A DNA stretch of 64,000 nt. It comes from Desulfacinum hydrothermale DSM 13146 (GTDB lineage: Bacteria; Desulfobacterota; Syntrophobacteria; Syntrophobacterales; DSM-9756). The stretch is from positions 1 through 64,000 of the forward strand of contig NZ_FWXF01000008.1 in the NCBI RefSeq assembly GCF_900176285.1. Direction: 5' to 3'. The first letter of the stretch is position 1, and each line of letters begins with the position of its first letter. Positions 26,905 to 38,177 of this stretch are shown one piece after another. The notes under the pieces are model-generated. The model had not been told where the DNA came from. It made no database searches and saw nothing but the letters and a program-made list of their open reading frames with translations. The translations under genes and the position numbers were made by a program.

Positions 26905-28367
26905 CGCTGCGCCCTCCGCATCCGATAGACCCCCAGACCGACAGCCAGCACCAAAGCCGGAATGAGCACCAGAGGTACCCAAAAGACGAGTCGGGCCTGA
27001 TCTTGGGTGAGGATCAGGGTCTGGCCTTCCTTCTTGCGGGGCTCGATGGTGATGAGCGTCTCCTCTTCGGCCAGAAAGTGGATGGTGTTCAGGAAAAAGT
27101 CGCCGTTTCCGGACAGACCGAAGTGGGTGTTGTCCACAAAATCGGAATCTCCGGCCACCACCAGATAGCCCGTGGGGAGCCGGGTTTCGGCGGCATGGGC
27201 CACGCCGGCTTCATCCCGGCCTTCCCGCCCGGCTTTCTCTTGGGCCGTTTGCGTGGAACTGGATTTGGAAAGCTTGTTGGTGTCCACCGCGGCCAAAACG
27301 ACCAAGGGGACGGGACCGGGCGCATCCTGACCTTCCTCGAAACTGGCCTCCCCTCTGTGGAGCCGATCCAGATCCGTTTCCGCCCAAGCGTTTTCCGAAG
27401 TGGTGGCCAGGGTGACCACGGTGACGCCCTCAGGCGGCTTCTTCACGGGGCGCACGGAACGGGCTTCCGAATAGAAGGTGGCCACGTTGAACCCTTCGGT
27501 TATCTTGTGGGCGCCGTAGCGGGTCACCACGGGCATGAGGTAACTGCCGCCGAAGACCCGGCTCAGCTTGTCGATGACCATGTCGTCGCCCACCTGGATG
27601 CCTAAGGACCGGACAAAGTCCTTCAAGCCCCCGTCCAAGCCGGGATCCAGGAAGACGACCACCTTGCCCCCCCGTTTCACATAGGCTTCCAGAGAGGCCA
27701 CCTCTTCGGGAAACAGCGGCTTGTGCGGTCCGGCCACGATGAGCACGGCCGCATCCTCGGGTACGTTCTCACGCTGCAGCAGGTTCAGTTTTTCCACCGT
27801 GTAGTTTTCTTTTTCCAGGGCGGACTTCACCGTGGAGTAGCCCACCTTGTTGATCTCGTCCAGCGAATGCTCCCCATGTCCCGTCAGAAAGTAGATCTTC
27901 TTTTTCTTCTTGCGGGACAGCTTGAGCAGTGCGTTGGTGATGGCTTCCTCATCGGCCCGGAGCACGGTCTCCTTGCGGCCGAAGCCTTCCAGGACCAGCG
28001 TGCCGTAGTCGCGGATCTCGTACTGCCGGGCCACCTCCGGTCTTCGATCCGGATCCACGAATTCATAGCGAATCTTCTTGTTGTGGTAGCGGTAGGTCTC
28101 CAGCAGGTCCTTGGTCTTGAGCCTCTGGGGTGAGGCGGTTGCGAAAAAGGCCTTGATGGTGACCGGTTCCTGGAGGGATTCCACCACCTTTCGGGACTGT
28201 TCCGAAAGGCTGAATTCCCCCGATTCCGTCAGGTCCACGCGCAGCGGATGACGTTGGGCAATAAGGGCCACAAAAACGAGGATCGCCAGAAAAACCAACG
28301 TGGAGACAAGGGCGTTGGATCCGTAAACCAGGCTCCTTCGAGCTTTTTTCTGCTTGGGCATGACCAT
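26901..28367 (-). CDS. GldG-like ABC exporter accessory protein
   Basis: 488 residues. The ATG at 28367 or the one at 28361 may be used; GGAGG stands 3 and 9 bases upstream respectively, favouring 28361. An N-terminal membrane helix (LVSTLVFLAILVFVALIA) and a C-terminal helix (LVFWVPLVLIPALVLAVGLGV) frame a periplasmic domain of the ABC_transp_aux/GldG type, with RVDLTESGEFSLSEQSRKVV early and YFLTGHGEHSLDEINKVGYS in the middle. In gliding Bacteroidetes the homologue works with GldA and GldF; in non-gliding bacteria the substrate is unknown. The stop overlaps the DUF4340 gene. Confidence 0.85.
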   Translation of the reverse strand: MVMPKQKKARRSLVYGSNALVSTLVFLAILVFVALIAQRHPLRVDLTESGEFSLSEQSRKVVESLQEPVTIKAFFATASPQRLKTKDLLETYRYHNKKIRYEFVDPDRRPEVARQYEIRDYGTLVLEGFGRKETVLRADEEAITNALLKLSRKKKKKIYFLTGHGEHSLDEINKVGYSTVKSALEKENYTVEKLNLLQRENVPEDAAVLIVAGPHKPLFPEEVASLEAYVKRGGKVVVFLDPGLDGGLKDFVRSLGIQVGDDMVIDKLSRVFGGSYLMPVVTRYGAHKITEGFNVATFYSEARSVRPVKKPPEGVTVVTLATTSENAWAETDLDRLHRGEASFEEGQDAPGPVPLVVLAAVDTNKLSKSSSTQTAQEKAGREGRDEAGVAHAAETRLPTGYLVVAGDSDFVDNTHFGLSGNGDFFLNTIHFLAEEETLITIEPRKKEGQTLILTQDQARLVFWVPLVLIPALVLAVGLGVYRMRRAQR

Positions 28368-28420
28368 GCGCCTCCGTGGTTTCGTCTCTGGGGCCTAGGC
28401 GGCAGCGCCACGCGCTCCCA

Positions 28421-29194
28421 TCAACCCCGCCAGCGGTAAGATTCGATTTGCCGCAGCGTCACAAAGAAAAAAAAGGCGATGAAGATCAGATAGTAGGTGA
28501 TATCCCTGGAATCGAGCACCCCTTTGGAGAAGCTGTCGAAGTGGCGGATAATGGACAGGTATTCGATGAACCGGGACGCCCCGGGCCCCAGCACGGAACT
28601 CATCCAACTGACCACCCAGAACAGCAACAGGGCGCCGAAGGAAAGGACCGCCGCGATGATCTGGTTCTTGGTCAAGGAAGACGTGAAGACCCCCAGGGCC
28701 ATGAAAGCGGCGCCCAGTAGCCACAAGCCCAGATAGGCGCTCAAGACGGCCTTCCAATTGAGATCGGTCAGAAAACCCAGCAGGGCCATGGAAGGCAGTG
28801 TCCCCGCCAGCAGGAGCGTCAAGACACTGAGGACCCCCAGGAACTTGGCCACCAGCGCCGCGCCGTCGGTCACCGGCAGCGTGAAGAGAAGTTCCACCGT
28901 GCCGGTCCTTCTTTCGTCCGCATAAACCCGCATGGTGAGGAGAGGAGCCACCAGGAGCAGGACGATGCTCAGATCCATGAACAGGGGACGCACCACCACG
29001 TCCATCACGTTCAGCTGCTGGGCCATGAAGGGATTTTGGCCCGCCTGGAAGCTGACCATGTTGTAGTAGGCCACCGAACTGTAGAAGAAGTAGCCGTTGA
29101 GGACCAAAAAGATGAAGGCCACCGCAAAGAAGATGGGCGACGCAAACACCAGATAGAGCTCCTTTCGGTACACGGACCAGAATCCTCGCATCAT
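28421..29194 (-). CDS. ABC-2 type permease (GldF-like)
   Basis: 257 residues with six predicted membrane helices. The N-terminal amphipathic segment MMRGFWSVYRKELYLVFASP is typical of ABC-2 permeases, as is ERRTGTVELLFTLPVTDGAA after the second helix. It forms the channel of the exporter whose ATPase is encoded just upstream; its ATG overlaps that stop as ATGA. The last helices end with IFIAFFFFVTLRQIESYRWRG. Confidence 0.87.
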   Translation of the reverse strand: MMRGFWSVYRKELYLVFASPIFFAVAFIFLVLNGYFFYSSVAYYNMVSFQAGQNPFMAQQLNVMDVVVRPLFMDLSIVLLLVAPLLTMRVYADERRTGTVELLFTLPVTDGAALVAKFLGVLSVLTLLLAGTLPSMALLGFLTDLNWKAVLSAYLGLWLLGAAFMALGVFTSSLTKNQIIAAVLSFGALLLFWVVSWMSSVLGPGASRFIEYLSIIRHFDSFSKGVLDSRDITYYLIFIAFFFFVTLRQIESYRWRG

Positions 29195-30171
29195 TGCACT
29201 TCCTCCGCTGTCTCTGAAGCCTCCCGTTCACCCTCCGCCGCGGGGGATTCTTCCGTCACCAGCTGCATGAAAATGTCCTCCAGACTGAGATCCATGGACT
29301 TGAGCTCCAGCAGCCCCAGGCCTTCCTCCACCACCTTGCGGGCGATTTCAGGTCGGAGGTCCCGGGAACGATCCGTTTCCAAAGTGATCCTGGAATGGCC
29401 GTTGGTTTCCAACTGCACAGTCAGAATGCCGTCCATGGCTTCCAAGGCTCGGGCCAGGCGCTCTCCGTCTCCCTGCACCGTCAGGGCGATCTTGGCGGAT
29501 TTTTGCAATTGGGCCGTGAGAGCGTGGGGAGAGTCCGTGGCCACGATACGCCCTTTGTTCAGGATCAGGACCCGCTGGCAGATCTGGGCCACCTCCGGTA
29601 GGATATGGCTGCTCAACAAGATGGTGTGATCCTCGCGAAGGTCGCTGATCAGGCGCCGGATCTCCACGATCTGCGTAGGATCCAGGCCGATGGTGGGCTC
29701 ATCCAAAATGAGCACGGGCGGATTGTTGATCAGCGCCTGCGCCAAGCCCACCCGCTGGCGATATCCCTTGGACAGGTTGGCGATGATGCGGTTCTTGACC
29801 CGTTCCAACCCGCACACGCTGATCACCCGGTCCACCTCCCGGGTCATGGCCCGGGCCTCCACCCCCTTGGCCTGAGCCACGAAGCGCAGAAAGCGGCGCA
29901 CTGTCATTTCATTGTATAGAGGAACATTTTCAGGCAGATACCCGATGCGCCGGCGCACCTCCAGGGACTTGTCGACACAGTCCAGGCCGTCCACCCGGGC
30001 TTGCCCGGCGGTGGGAGGCATGTAGCAGGTGAGGATGCGGATGGTGGTGGATTTGCCCGCTCCGTTGGGCCCCAGAAAACCCACCACTTCTCCCTTGTCG
30101 ATGTGAAAGGTCACATCCTGGATCGCGGAAACGGCTCCATAGAACTTGGTCAAACCCTGCACTTCAATCAT
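29191..30171 (-). CDS. ABC transporter ATP-binding protein (GldA-like)
   Basis: 326 residues from ATG 30171 (GAGGTGA five bases upstream). Complete ABC motifs: Walker A GPNGAGKST, signature LSKGYRQR, Walker B VLILDEP and the H-loop LLSSHIL. The LSKGYRQR form of the signature is characteristic of GldA/NatA-type exporters. The C-terminal ~100 residues, after the ATPase, form the usual DUF4162-like extension and end in an acidic tail. Energises the downstream permease and GldG/DUF4340 partners. Confidence 0.92.
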   Translation of the reverse strand: MIEVQGLTKFYGAVSAIQDVTFHIDKGEVVGFLGPNGAGKSTTIRILTCYMPPTAGQARVDGLDCVDKSLEVRRRIGYLPENVPLYNEMTVRRFLRFVAQAKGVEARAMTREVDRVISVCGLERVKNRIIANLSKGYRQRVGLAQALINNPPVLILDEPTIGLDPTQIVEIRRLISDLREDHTILLSSHILPEVAQICQRVLILNKGRIVATDSPHALTAQLQKSAKIALTVQGDGERLARALEAMDGILTVQLETNGHSRITLETDRSRDLRPEIARKVVEEGLGLLELKSMDLSLEDIFMQLVTEESPAAEGEREASETAEEVQ

Positions 30172-30215
30172 CGCAGTCACCTCATCCGATTCCGATTTGA
30201 GCGGGTCCGGGCGGA

Positions 30216-30470
30216 TCATGTCACGATGAGACGGCCCTCCGGCCCCTGTTTCACCGTCTTGGTTCCCACGGAGGTGGAGCAGACCTGGCAGAGGTATTCG
30301 TGGAGTTCCCCGTCGGGCAGGACCAGCAGAAGCCGGCTGCGAACGGGCATGGCTTCACGGCATCGCGGGCAATAGAGGGCCGTGGCATGGAAATCTTCAT
30401 ACTGACCGGGTTCGCGTTCATACCACACCGTCTTTCCTCCTTTCAGCCGGGTTTCCGTCTCAAGAGACAT
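30216..30470 (-). CDS. Small zinc-ribbon-like protein, unknown function
   Basis: 84 residues from ATG 30470. Two cysteine pairs, YCPRC and LCQVC about 33 residues apart, suggest one zinc ribbon. The rest is LLLVLPDGELHEY-type beta hairpin. It lies between dnaJ and the ABC operon, 45 bases before the ATPase gene, and may be transcribed with either. No known family. Confidence 0.6.
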   Translation of the reverse strand: MSLETETRLKGGKTVWYEREPGQYEDFHATALYCPRCREAMPVRSRLLLVLPDGELHEYLCQVCSTSVGTKTVKQGPEGRLIVT

Positions 30471-30520
30471 CCTGCCTGGCTTGCCGGCCACGCGGTGTGC
30501 ACTAAACACGCAATGGGATC

Positions 30521-31717
<1,197 letters not shown>

Positions 31718-31746
31718 CTATTAGCTAAGCATGGCGTCCCTGCTTG

Positions 31747-32109
31747 TCAAGCAGGGTCGGGGGAAGGCTCTTGGGGTTCCACCTGCTTCAAGGCCTGTTC
31801 ACAAAAGAGCTCTTTGCCCAGCTCGTGGGCCCGGTCGGCCAGCGAGCGCCAGATCTGCGGTTCCGGATCAATGCCCAGGATATGGGACAAGCGCCGGAGC
31901 AAGAAGCTATCGCCCTCTTGCACGGCCACATCCATGAGCCGCTCCATTTCCTCTCGGGCTTGAGCCTTTTCATAGAAATCCACGGCGTCATGGATCCGCC
32001 CCTCCTGCTCGTACCTCCGCCCCCAGTCCAGGAGTTCGTCCACAGAAACCGCCGAGCGGTTGAGCAGGTCCCTTTTTTGCAAACACGAAAGCAGCCCTTT
32101 ACCGGCCAT
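31747..32109 (-). CDS. Small helical (TPR-like) protein, unknown function
   Basis: 120 residues from ATG 32109, 34 bases after rpoZ on the same strand. It is rich in paired helices (VDELLDWGRRYEQEGRIHDA, VDFYEKAQAREEMERLMDVA), reminiscent of a few TPR units. No signal peptide. It lies between rpoZ and dnaJ and is probably co-transcribed with them. I do not recognise a named family. Confidence 0.6.
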   Translation of the reverse strand: MAGKGLLSCLQKRDLLNRSAVSVDELLDWGRRYEQEGRIHDAVDFYEKAQAREEMERLMDVAVQEGDSFLLRRLSHILGIDPEPQIWRSLADRAHELGKELFCEQALKQVEPQEPSPDPA

Positions 32110-32143
32110 GATCGCCCCGTCCCTCGGAAGGTGGAGATGGATT

Positions 32144-32515
32144 TCAGCTTTCGTCCGAATCGGCCCCAGCGTCCTCTTCATTCACCACGCGCATCTCGCC
32201 TTCGGATGCCGCAGCATCGCCCTGAGACGCCTCTTGAACCACCTCCTGGATCTCGGGGGTCGTGGAGCCCGCCGTTCCCTCCAGGGGAGCTTCCAGGCTC
32301 AGATCGTCCAGGCCCTCCATCTCCAGGATGTTGTCCGGGCGGATTTTCCCGGCGGCGATCTCCCTCAGGGCCACCACCACCTCTTTGTTCTTGGGTGCAT
32401 CGATCAAGGGGGCGGCCCCCTTGCGAAGCTGCAAAACGCGTCGCACCGCCAGGTGCACCAAGGCAAACCGATTTTCCACCTGCCTCAGACAGTCTTCAAC
32501 GGTCACTCGAGCCAT
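32144..32515 (-). CDS. rpoZ: DNA-directed RNA polymerase omega subunit
   Basis: 123 residues from ATG 32515 (AAGGAGGAG upstream). The core matches omega: [20 protein letters not shown], with LRKGAAPLI, then [17 protein letters not shown]. Omega stabilises the beta-prime subunit. The protein is about 40 residues longer than E. coli omega, ending in an acidic Glu/Asp/Ser-rich tail ([11 protein letters not shown]). Confidence 0.9.
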   Translation of the reverse strand: MARVTVEDCLRQVENRFALVHLAVRRVLQLRKGAAPLIDAPKNKEVVVALREIAAGKIRPDNILEMEGLDDLSLEAPLEGTAGSTTPEIQEVVQEASQGDAAASEGEMRVVNEEDAGADSDES

Positions 32516-32663
32516 AGCCGGCTCCTCCTTCCTCCAAACTGTCCATTGGCCGGGGCGGCCCCCGGGCCCAAGACAATTGCGGGCGGGCATGGCGCCCGCC
32601 CGTCTCCGCCCGCCTTCGGGCATACGTCGCCCTTTTCCTAGCAACTCCGCCTCGGGAGTGCAA

Positions 32664-32693
32664 CAAAAAAGAACCCGGACGGAGTCCGGGTTC
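32664..32693 (-). terminator. Terminator of groESL
   Basis: On the minus strand AACCCGGAC-TCC-GTCCGGGTT is a nine-pair perfect stem followed by CTTTTTTG, 28 bases after the groEL stop. Confidence 0.9.
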
Positions 32694-32720
32694 CTGGGCC
32701 ACGATCAGATACCTTGGCGT

Positions 32721-34358
<1,638 letters not shown>

Positions 34359-34370
34359 TCATCCATGCGC

Positions 34371-34658
34371 CTATTCAAGGATGGCCAGAATGTCATCCTC
34401 TCGCATAATGAGAAGTTCTTCGCCTTCCACCTTGACCTCGGTGCCCGCGTATTTGGAAAAGAGCACCCGGTCGCCTTCCTTGACCATCAGGGGCACCACA
34501 TCCCCCTTTTCCAGGAGCTTGCCCTTGCCCACGGCCAGGACCTTGCCCTGCTGGGGCTTTTCCTTGGCCGTATCCGGGATGATGATGCCGCCCTGGGTCT
34601 TTTCTTCCTCTTCCAATCGCTTGACAATGACTCGGTCATGCAACGGACGCAGCTTCAT
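34371..34658 (-). CDS. groES: Co-chaperonin GroES (Hsp10)
   Basis: 95 residues, starting [20 protein letters not shown] with the mobile loop [18 protein letters not shown] and the C-terminal [20 protein letters not shown]. It caps GroEL. First gene of groESL, with a CIRCE operator about 70 bases upstream. Confidence 0.97.
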   Translation of the reverse strand: MKLRPLHDRVIVKRLEEEEKTQGGIIIPDTAKEKPQQGKVLAVGKGKLLEKGDVVPLMVKEGDRVLFSKYAGTEVKVEGEELLIMREDDILAILE

Positions 34659-34728
34659 CTTGGCTCTCCTTTCCTCCTGCTAAGATGTGCCACGCAACGG
34701 AGTGCGCGCCCTGGGGGCGCCCATCGGA

Positions 34729-34755
34729 TTAGCACTCATTGCCGGTGAGTGCTAG
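34729..34755. promoter_or_regulatory. CIRCE operator (HrcA binding site)
   Basis: TTAGCACTC, a nine-base spacer, then GAGTGCTAG. This is the CIRCE inverted repeat with one change in the final base of the second arm (consensus GAGTGCTAA). Its position just after the -10 box of groES implies heat-shock control by the repressor HrcA; the hrcA gene itself is not in the window. Confidence 0.95.
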
Positions 34756-34758
34756 TAA

Positions 34759-34787
34759 TTCATAGACAGGGCTCCTTCAAAAGGCAA
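34759..34787 (-). promoter_or_regulatory. Sigma-70 promoter of groESL
   Basis: Minus-strand TTGCCT and TATGAA separated by exactly 17 bases. The CIRCE operator follows within five bases, so repressor binding would cover the transcription start. Confidence 0.6.
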
Positions 34788-34826
34788 GAGCCGCATGGGG
34801 GCGATGTCAGCCCCCAAAAAAAGAGA

Positions 34827-34860
34827 AAGAGCCCCCAAGGGAAAGAAGGGGCTCTTTTTC
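34827..34860 (-). terminator. Terminator, probably of the cobalamin adenosyltransferase gene
   Basis: AGAGCCCC and GGGGCTCT enclose an A/G-rich loop. T-runs stand on both sides (TTTTT on the plus strand; TTTCTCTTTTTTT on the minus strand), so it may act in both directions. It lies 34 bases after the adenosyltransferase stop. Confidence 0.65.
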
Positions 34861-34893
34861 CTTTTTTCTCTTTTTTTCTCTTTTTTTCTTCTT

Positions 34894-35415
34894 CTAACGA
34901 TCTTGTTCGGTAAACCGGGCCAGCGTAAAAAGAAAATCGGCCAGCCGATTCAGGTAGGCCTGCACCTCGGAGCGTATCTCAAGTCCCGCCTGCCGGGCCC
35001 GGGCCGCACAGCGCTCGGCCCGGCGCACGATGGTTCGGGCCAGGTCCAGCGCGGCGCTCACCGGATTGGCTCCGGGCAGGATGAAGTGGCGGGGGAGGGG
35101 CACCTCCTGTTGCAATTCCTCGATCCAGCGTTCCAGCCTGTCGATCTGTTGCTGCTCCACCCGCCACTGGGAACGAGCCGGGTCCTCGCAGGCCAGTTCG
35201 GCGCCCAACGTCACCAGGTCCTCCTGGACGGTGCGGATCATCTCCCGCACCTTCTCATCGGCCCCCAGCGCTTTGGCCAGCCCCAGGGCGGAACTGGCCT
35301 CATCCAACGTGCCATAGGTTTCCGGTCGAAGACTCCCCTTGGAAACCCGTTCACCGGACAGCAGACTGGTCTGTCCTTGATCCCCCTTCTTGGAAAATCG
35401 AAACACCTCCGCCAC
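34894..35415 (-). CDS. Cob(I)alamin adenosyltransferase, PduO type
   Basis: 173 residues with a likely GTG start at 35415, which follows AAAGGAGG by four bases; an upstream ATG at 35445 lacks a ribosome site. It transfers the adenosyl group of ATP to cobalamin. Motifs: the ATP-binding start KKGDQGQTSLLSGERVSK, then ETYGTLDEASSALGLAKA and the C-terminal helix RRAERCAARARQAG with LNRLADFLFTLAR. The basic/arginine segment and Asp pairing are as in PduO. Adenosylcobalamin would serve mutases in such an organism. It follows the sensor-kinase gene by about 60 bases on the same strand. Confidence 0.88.
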   Translation of the reverse strand: MAEVFRFSKKGDQGQTSLLSGERVSKGSLRPETYGTLDEASSALGLAKALGADEKVREMIRTVQEDLVTLGAELACEDPARSQWRVEQQQIDRLERWIEELQQEVPLPRHFILPGANPVSAALDLARTIVRRAERCAARARQAGLEIRSEVQAYLNRLADFLFTLARFTEQDR

Positions 35416-35473
35416 ATTGCCTCCTTTCGCCGTTGGCTTCCGCATCCACGTCCAAGATGAGTTCGTTCCCGCC

Positions 35474-38089
35474 TCAGCCGTTCTCCCTTTTTGGGGCCTG
35501 ATCGCCGCGTTCCGTCGTGGGAAAGGTGACGGCAAAGACGCTGCCCACTCCCACGGTGCTGTGCACGTCCAGGCTGCCTTCGTGCAGACGCACCAATTCA
35601 CGGACCACGGCCAGTCCAAGACCGGCGCCCGTCACCTCCCCGGCACGCTCTCCCCCCACCCGGTAGAAGTGTTCGAAGATGTGGTCCAGCGACTCCCGAG
35701 GGATGCCCACCCCCGTGTCTTCTATTTCCACGCGAAACCGACCTCCGCCCACCCATTGGCCCCGAACGGACACGCGGCCTTCCGGCCGATTGTATTTGAC
35801 AGCGTTGGAAAAGAGGTTGTTGAAAATGCGCAGCAGCTTGTTGTAGTCACCGCGGATCATCACGGGATCCTGGGGCAGGTCCACCTGCACCCGCAGGCGG
35901 CTGGCTTCCGCCTGGACCTGGAGCAGAAAGAGGCTGGTGCGGATCACGTCCTGCAGGTCCAGTTCCTCGGCGCGCAGTTCCAGGCGGCCCGACTGCAGTC
36001 GGGTGTAGTCCAGAAGCTCTTCCACCAGAATGAGTTCCCGGTCCACCCCGATGAGGCAATAGCGAAGAAATTCCTCCTGCTTGTCATTGAGAGGGCCCCA
36101 GCGCCGTTCCAAGAGCCTCTGGAGAAAGGCACGCACGGGAATCAAGGGGGAGCGCAGGTCGTGGCTGACCCCGGCCAGGAACCGGTCTTTGAGCTGGTCC
36201 AGCCCCTTGAGGTCGTTGTAGGCCTTTTCCAGCTTTTCCATGAAGGCCACCCGCTCGCTCACGTCCCGCACCACGCGCAGATACCCCCGGCGCTGCCCAC
36301 GGGAGTTTTCCAACACATCCACCGTGGTCTCTCCCAGAAAAACGGTGCCATCTTTTCTTTTCCAACGCAGGGTCAAGCGGCCGGGACTTCCGCCCCACAC
36401 CTCGCCGGCGGGACCAAAGGCCGCAGCGGCCGAGTCGTATAGATCGGTGATGGACCGGTCCACCACTTCCTGCTTGGTGTAGCCGAAGATGGCTTCAAAG
36501 GCCGCTTCGTTCACGTCCACGATGATGTCGTGGGGATCCGTTACCAGGATGGCGTCCTGGCTGGAACGGAAAAGACTTCGATAATATTCTTCCGCCTCCT
36601 GCAGGGCCTTTTCATAGCGTTTGCGCTCCGAAATATCCCGCAAAACGGCGTAGAGCAACTGGGGCCCGTCCCCGTCGGAGGGGATGGTTCCGGCCCGCAC
36701 CCACGTCACCACAGGCCGGGAATCCCGGCGGCACAGGCTCAACTCCCCTTCCCAGCGGCCTTCCAGAATACCGGGCCATACGATCTTCTCGAACCGGGAC
36801 CTTTCCCGGGGACAGACGAAATCGGCCAGCGTCTTCAAGGCCAGATCTTCCCGGCGCTGGTAACCGAGCAGGTCGAAGGCCGCCTCGTTGCAATAGGTGA
36901 TCCCCCCCGATGCGGAAAAAAGGAGCACCGCATCGGGGCTGTGGCGCACCAGGGCGCGAAAACGACGCAGCCTGGCATGCTGGGATGCCAGGAAGCGCAC
37001 CCCTTCATTGAATCCATCCGTGAGCTCGCCGATCTCATCCGAAGAGGTGGCCGGCACCTGGACCTGCCAATCTCCCTTGCTGAATTCCCGGAACGCCTGT
37101 GTCAACCTCTTGATCGGCTTGACGATCGCCGAAGAGGCATAGAGGGCCACCAAAAAAGCCAGGCCGGTGCCCACGGCAATCCCCACCACAACCACCTGGA
37201 ACAGATCGGACAAGGGTACGTGGGTCGAAGTGGCGGGGAGGGCCACCATGAGGGGCCAATTCAGGCGTACCAGACGGGCCCGGGCCCACAGGAAGGCACG
37301 GGAAGGACGGCCCCCAAAGGGCACGGTGGTGGGCGTCCGGCCTTCGGAGTCTTGGAACACCTTGTCCAGAAGGGTGCGCACATCGGCGGGAACGGACACC
37401 TCCCTTGATAGGATCACAGGGCGCGCCCCCGGCGCGCCTGCCAAGGCCACGAAAAGGGATCTGCCCAGATGCTCCGGGATCGGAACCATCCGAAGAATCT
37501 TTTTCAGGCTCACAGAGGCCGTTACGAACCATCGCGTCGAGTCGGCCCCTTCCATCCAGATTCCCACTTCCAAGGGCTGCGCCGCCTCCGGGGCGCCTTT
37601 GGGAACGGGAAAGTGGACCAGGACCCCATGGTGCGTCAGAGGCAGGGGCGTGTAGGGAGGAAACCGGGACGAGAGAACACTCCCATTGGGGACGGCCGTG
37701 ACCAAGTGCCCGGCACCATCCCGCAGGGCCAGCCCCTGGACCCAGGGAAAGCGCTTCCGAAGGGAACGGGCCCGGTGCAGAAAGGACTGGGGGAAAGCAC
37801 CTTCCGTTTCCATCCCGGGAGTCCGGGCCTCTGCCGTCATCGGAGAAGGCGCCGACGGTGCCAGGGTTTCCAATTCCTGCAGGAGATCTTCCAGGTGATA
37901 TTCCAAATAGTGGGCATGGACCCGCGCCGCCAGGGACAGCTCTTCCAGGGTCTTGTGGCGCACAATTTCCCTTCCCTTGCCATAAACGAGGAGCCCCACC
38001 GCGGTCACGCTCAGGACGGCCACAGCAACAATGGCCCAAAAGATCTTGGCTCCGATGGACAGGTGGCGTATCACGGCGGTATCTTTCAT
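35474..38089 (-). CDS. Membrane sensor histidine kinase with HAMP and two PAS domains
   Basis: 871 residues from ATG 38089. Transmembrane helices at about 15-37 and 297-318 bracket a large periplasmic sensor region (Cache-like in size). HAMP follows (about 320-370), then two PAS domains (about 380-490 and 500-615), HisKA with the phospho-acceptor in GVSHDLRSPL (His about 643) and a HATPase_c domain with NLFSNAVKYN (N box), DTGVGIP (G1) and AGLGLAVVREL (G2). No response-regulator gene is adjacent, so it is an orphan kinase. It is divergent from the UDP-glucose dehydrogenase gene, with starts only about 90 bases apart. Confidence 0.9.
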   Translation of the reverse strand: MKDTAVIRHLSIGAKIFWAIVAVAVLSVTAVGLLVYGKGREIVRHKTLEELSLAARVHAHYLEYHLEDLLQELETLAPSAPSPMTAEARTPGMETEGAFPQSFLHRARSLRKRFPWVQGLALRDGAGHLVTAVPNGSVLSSRFPPYTPLPLTHHGVLVHFPVPKGAPEAAQPLEVGIWMEGADSTRWFVTASVSLKKILRMVPIPEHLGRSLFVALAGAPGARPVILSREVSVPADVRTLLDKVFQDSEGRTPTTVPFGGRPSRAFLWARARLVRLNWPLMVALPATSTHVPLSDLFQVVVVGIAVGTGLAFLVALYASSAIVKPIKRLTQAFREFSKGDWQVQVPATSSDEIGELTDGFNEGVRFLASQHARLRRFRALVRHSPDAVLLFSASGGITYCNEAAFDLLGYQRREDLALKTLADFVCPRERSRFEKIVWPGILEGRWEGELSLCRRDSRPVVTWVRAGTIPSDGDGPQLLYAVLRDISERKRYEKALQEAEEYYRSLFRSSQDAILVTDPHDIIVDVNEAAFEAIFGYTKQEVVDRSITDLYDSAAAAFGPAGEVWGGSPGRLTLRWKRKDGTVFLGETTVDVLENSRGQRRGYLRVVRDVSERVAFMEKLEKAYNDLKGLDQLKDRFLAGVSHDLRSPLIPVRAFLQRLLERRWGPLNDKQEEFLRYCLIGVDRELILVEELLDYTRLQSGRLELRAEELDLQDVIRTSLFLLQVQAEASRLRVQVDLPQDPVMIRGDYNKLLRIFNNLFSNAVKYNRPEGRVSVRGQWVGGGRFRVEIEDTGVGIPRESLDHIFEHFYRVGGERAGEVTGAGLGLAVVRELVRLHEGSLDVHSTVGVGSVFAVTFPTTERGDQAPKRENG

Positions 38090-38177
38090 TCTGTTCTTGC
38101 CGATGATAAAGTATGGGGCATGGTCATGAGTCCCGAATGTTTCATGGTAGCTTACAGCAAAGGAGAGCGACCGGACA

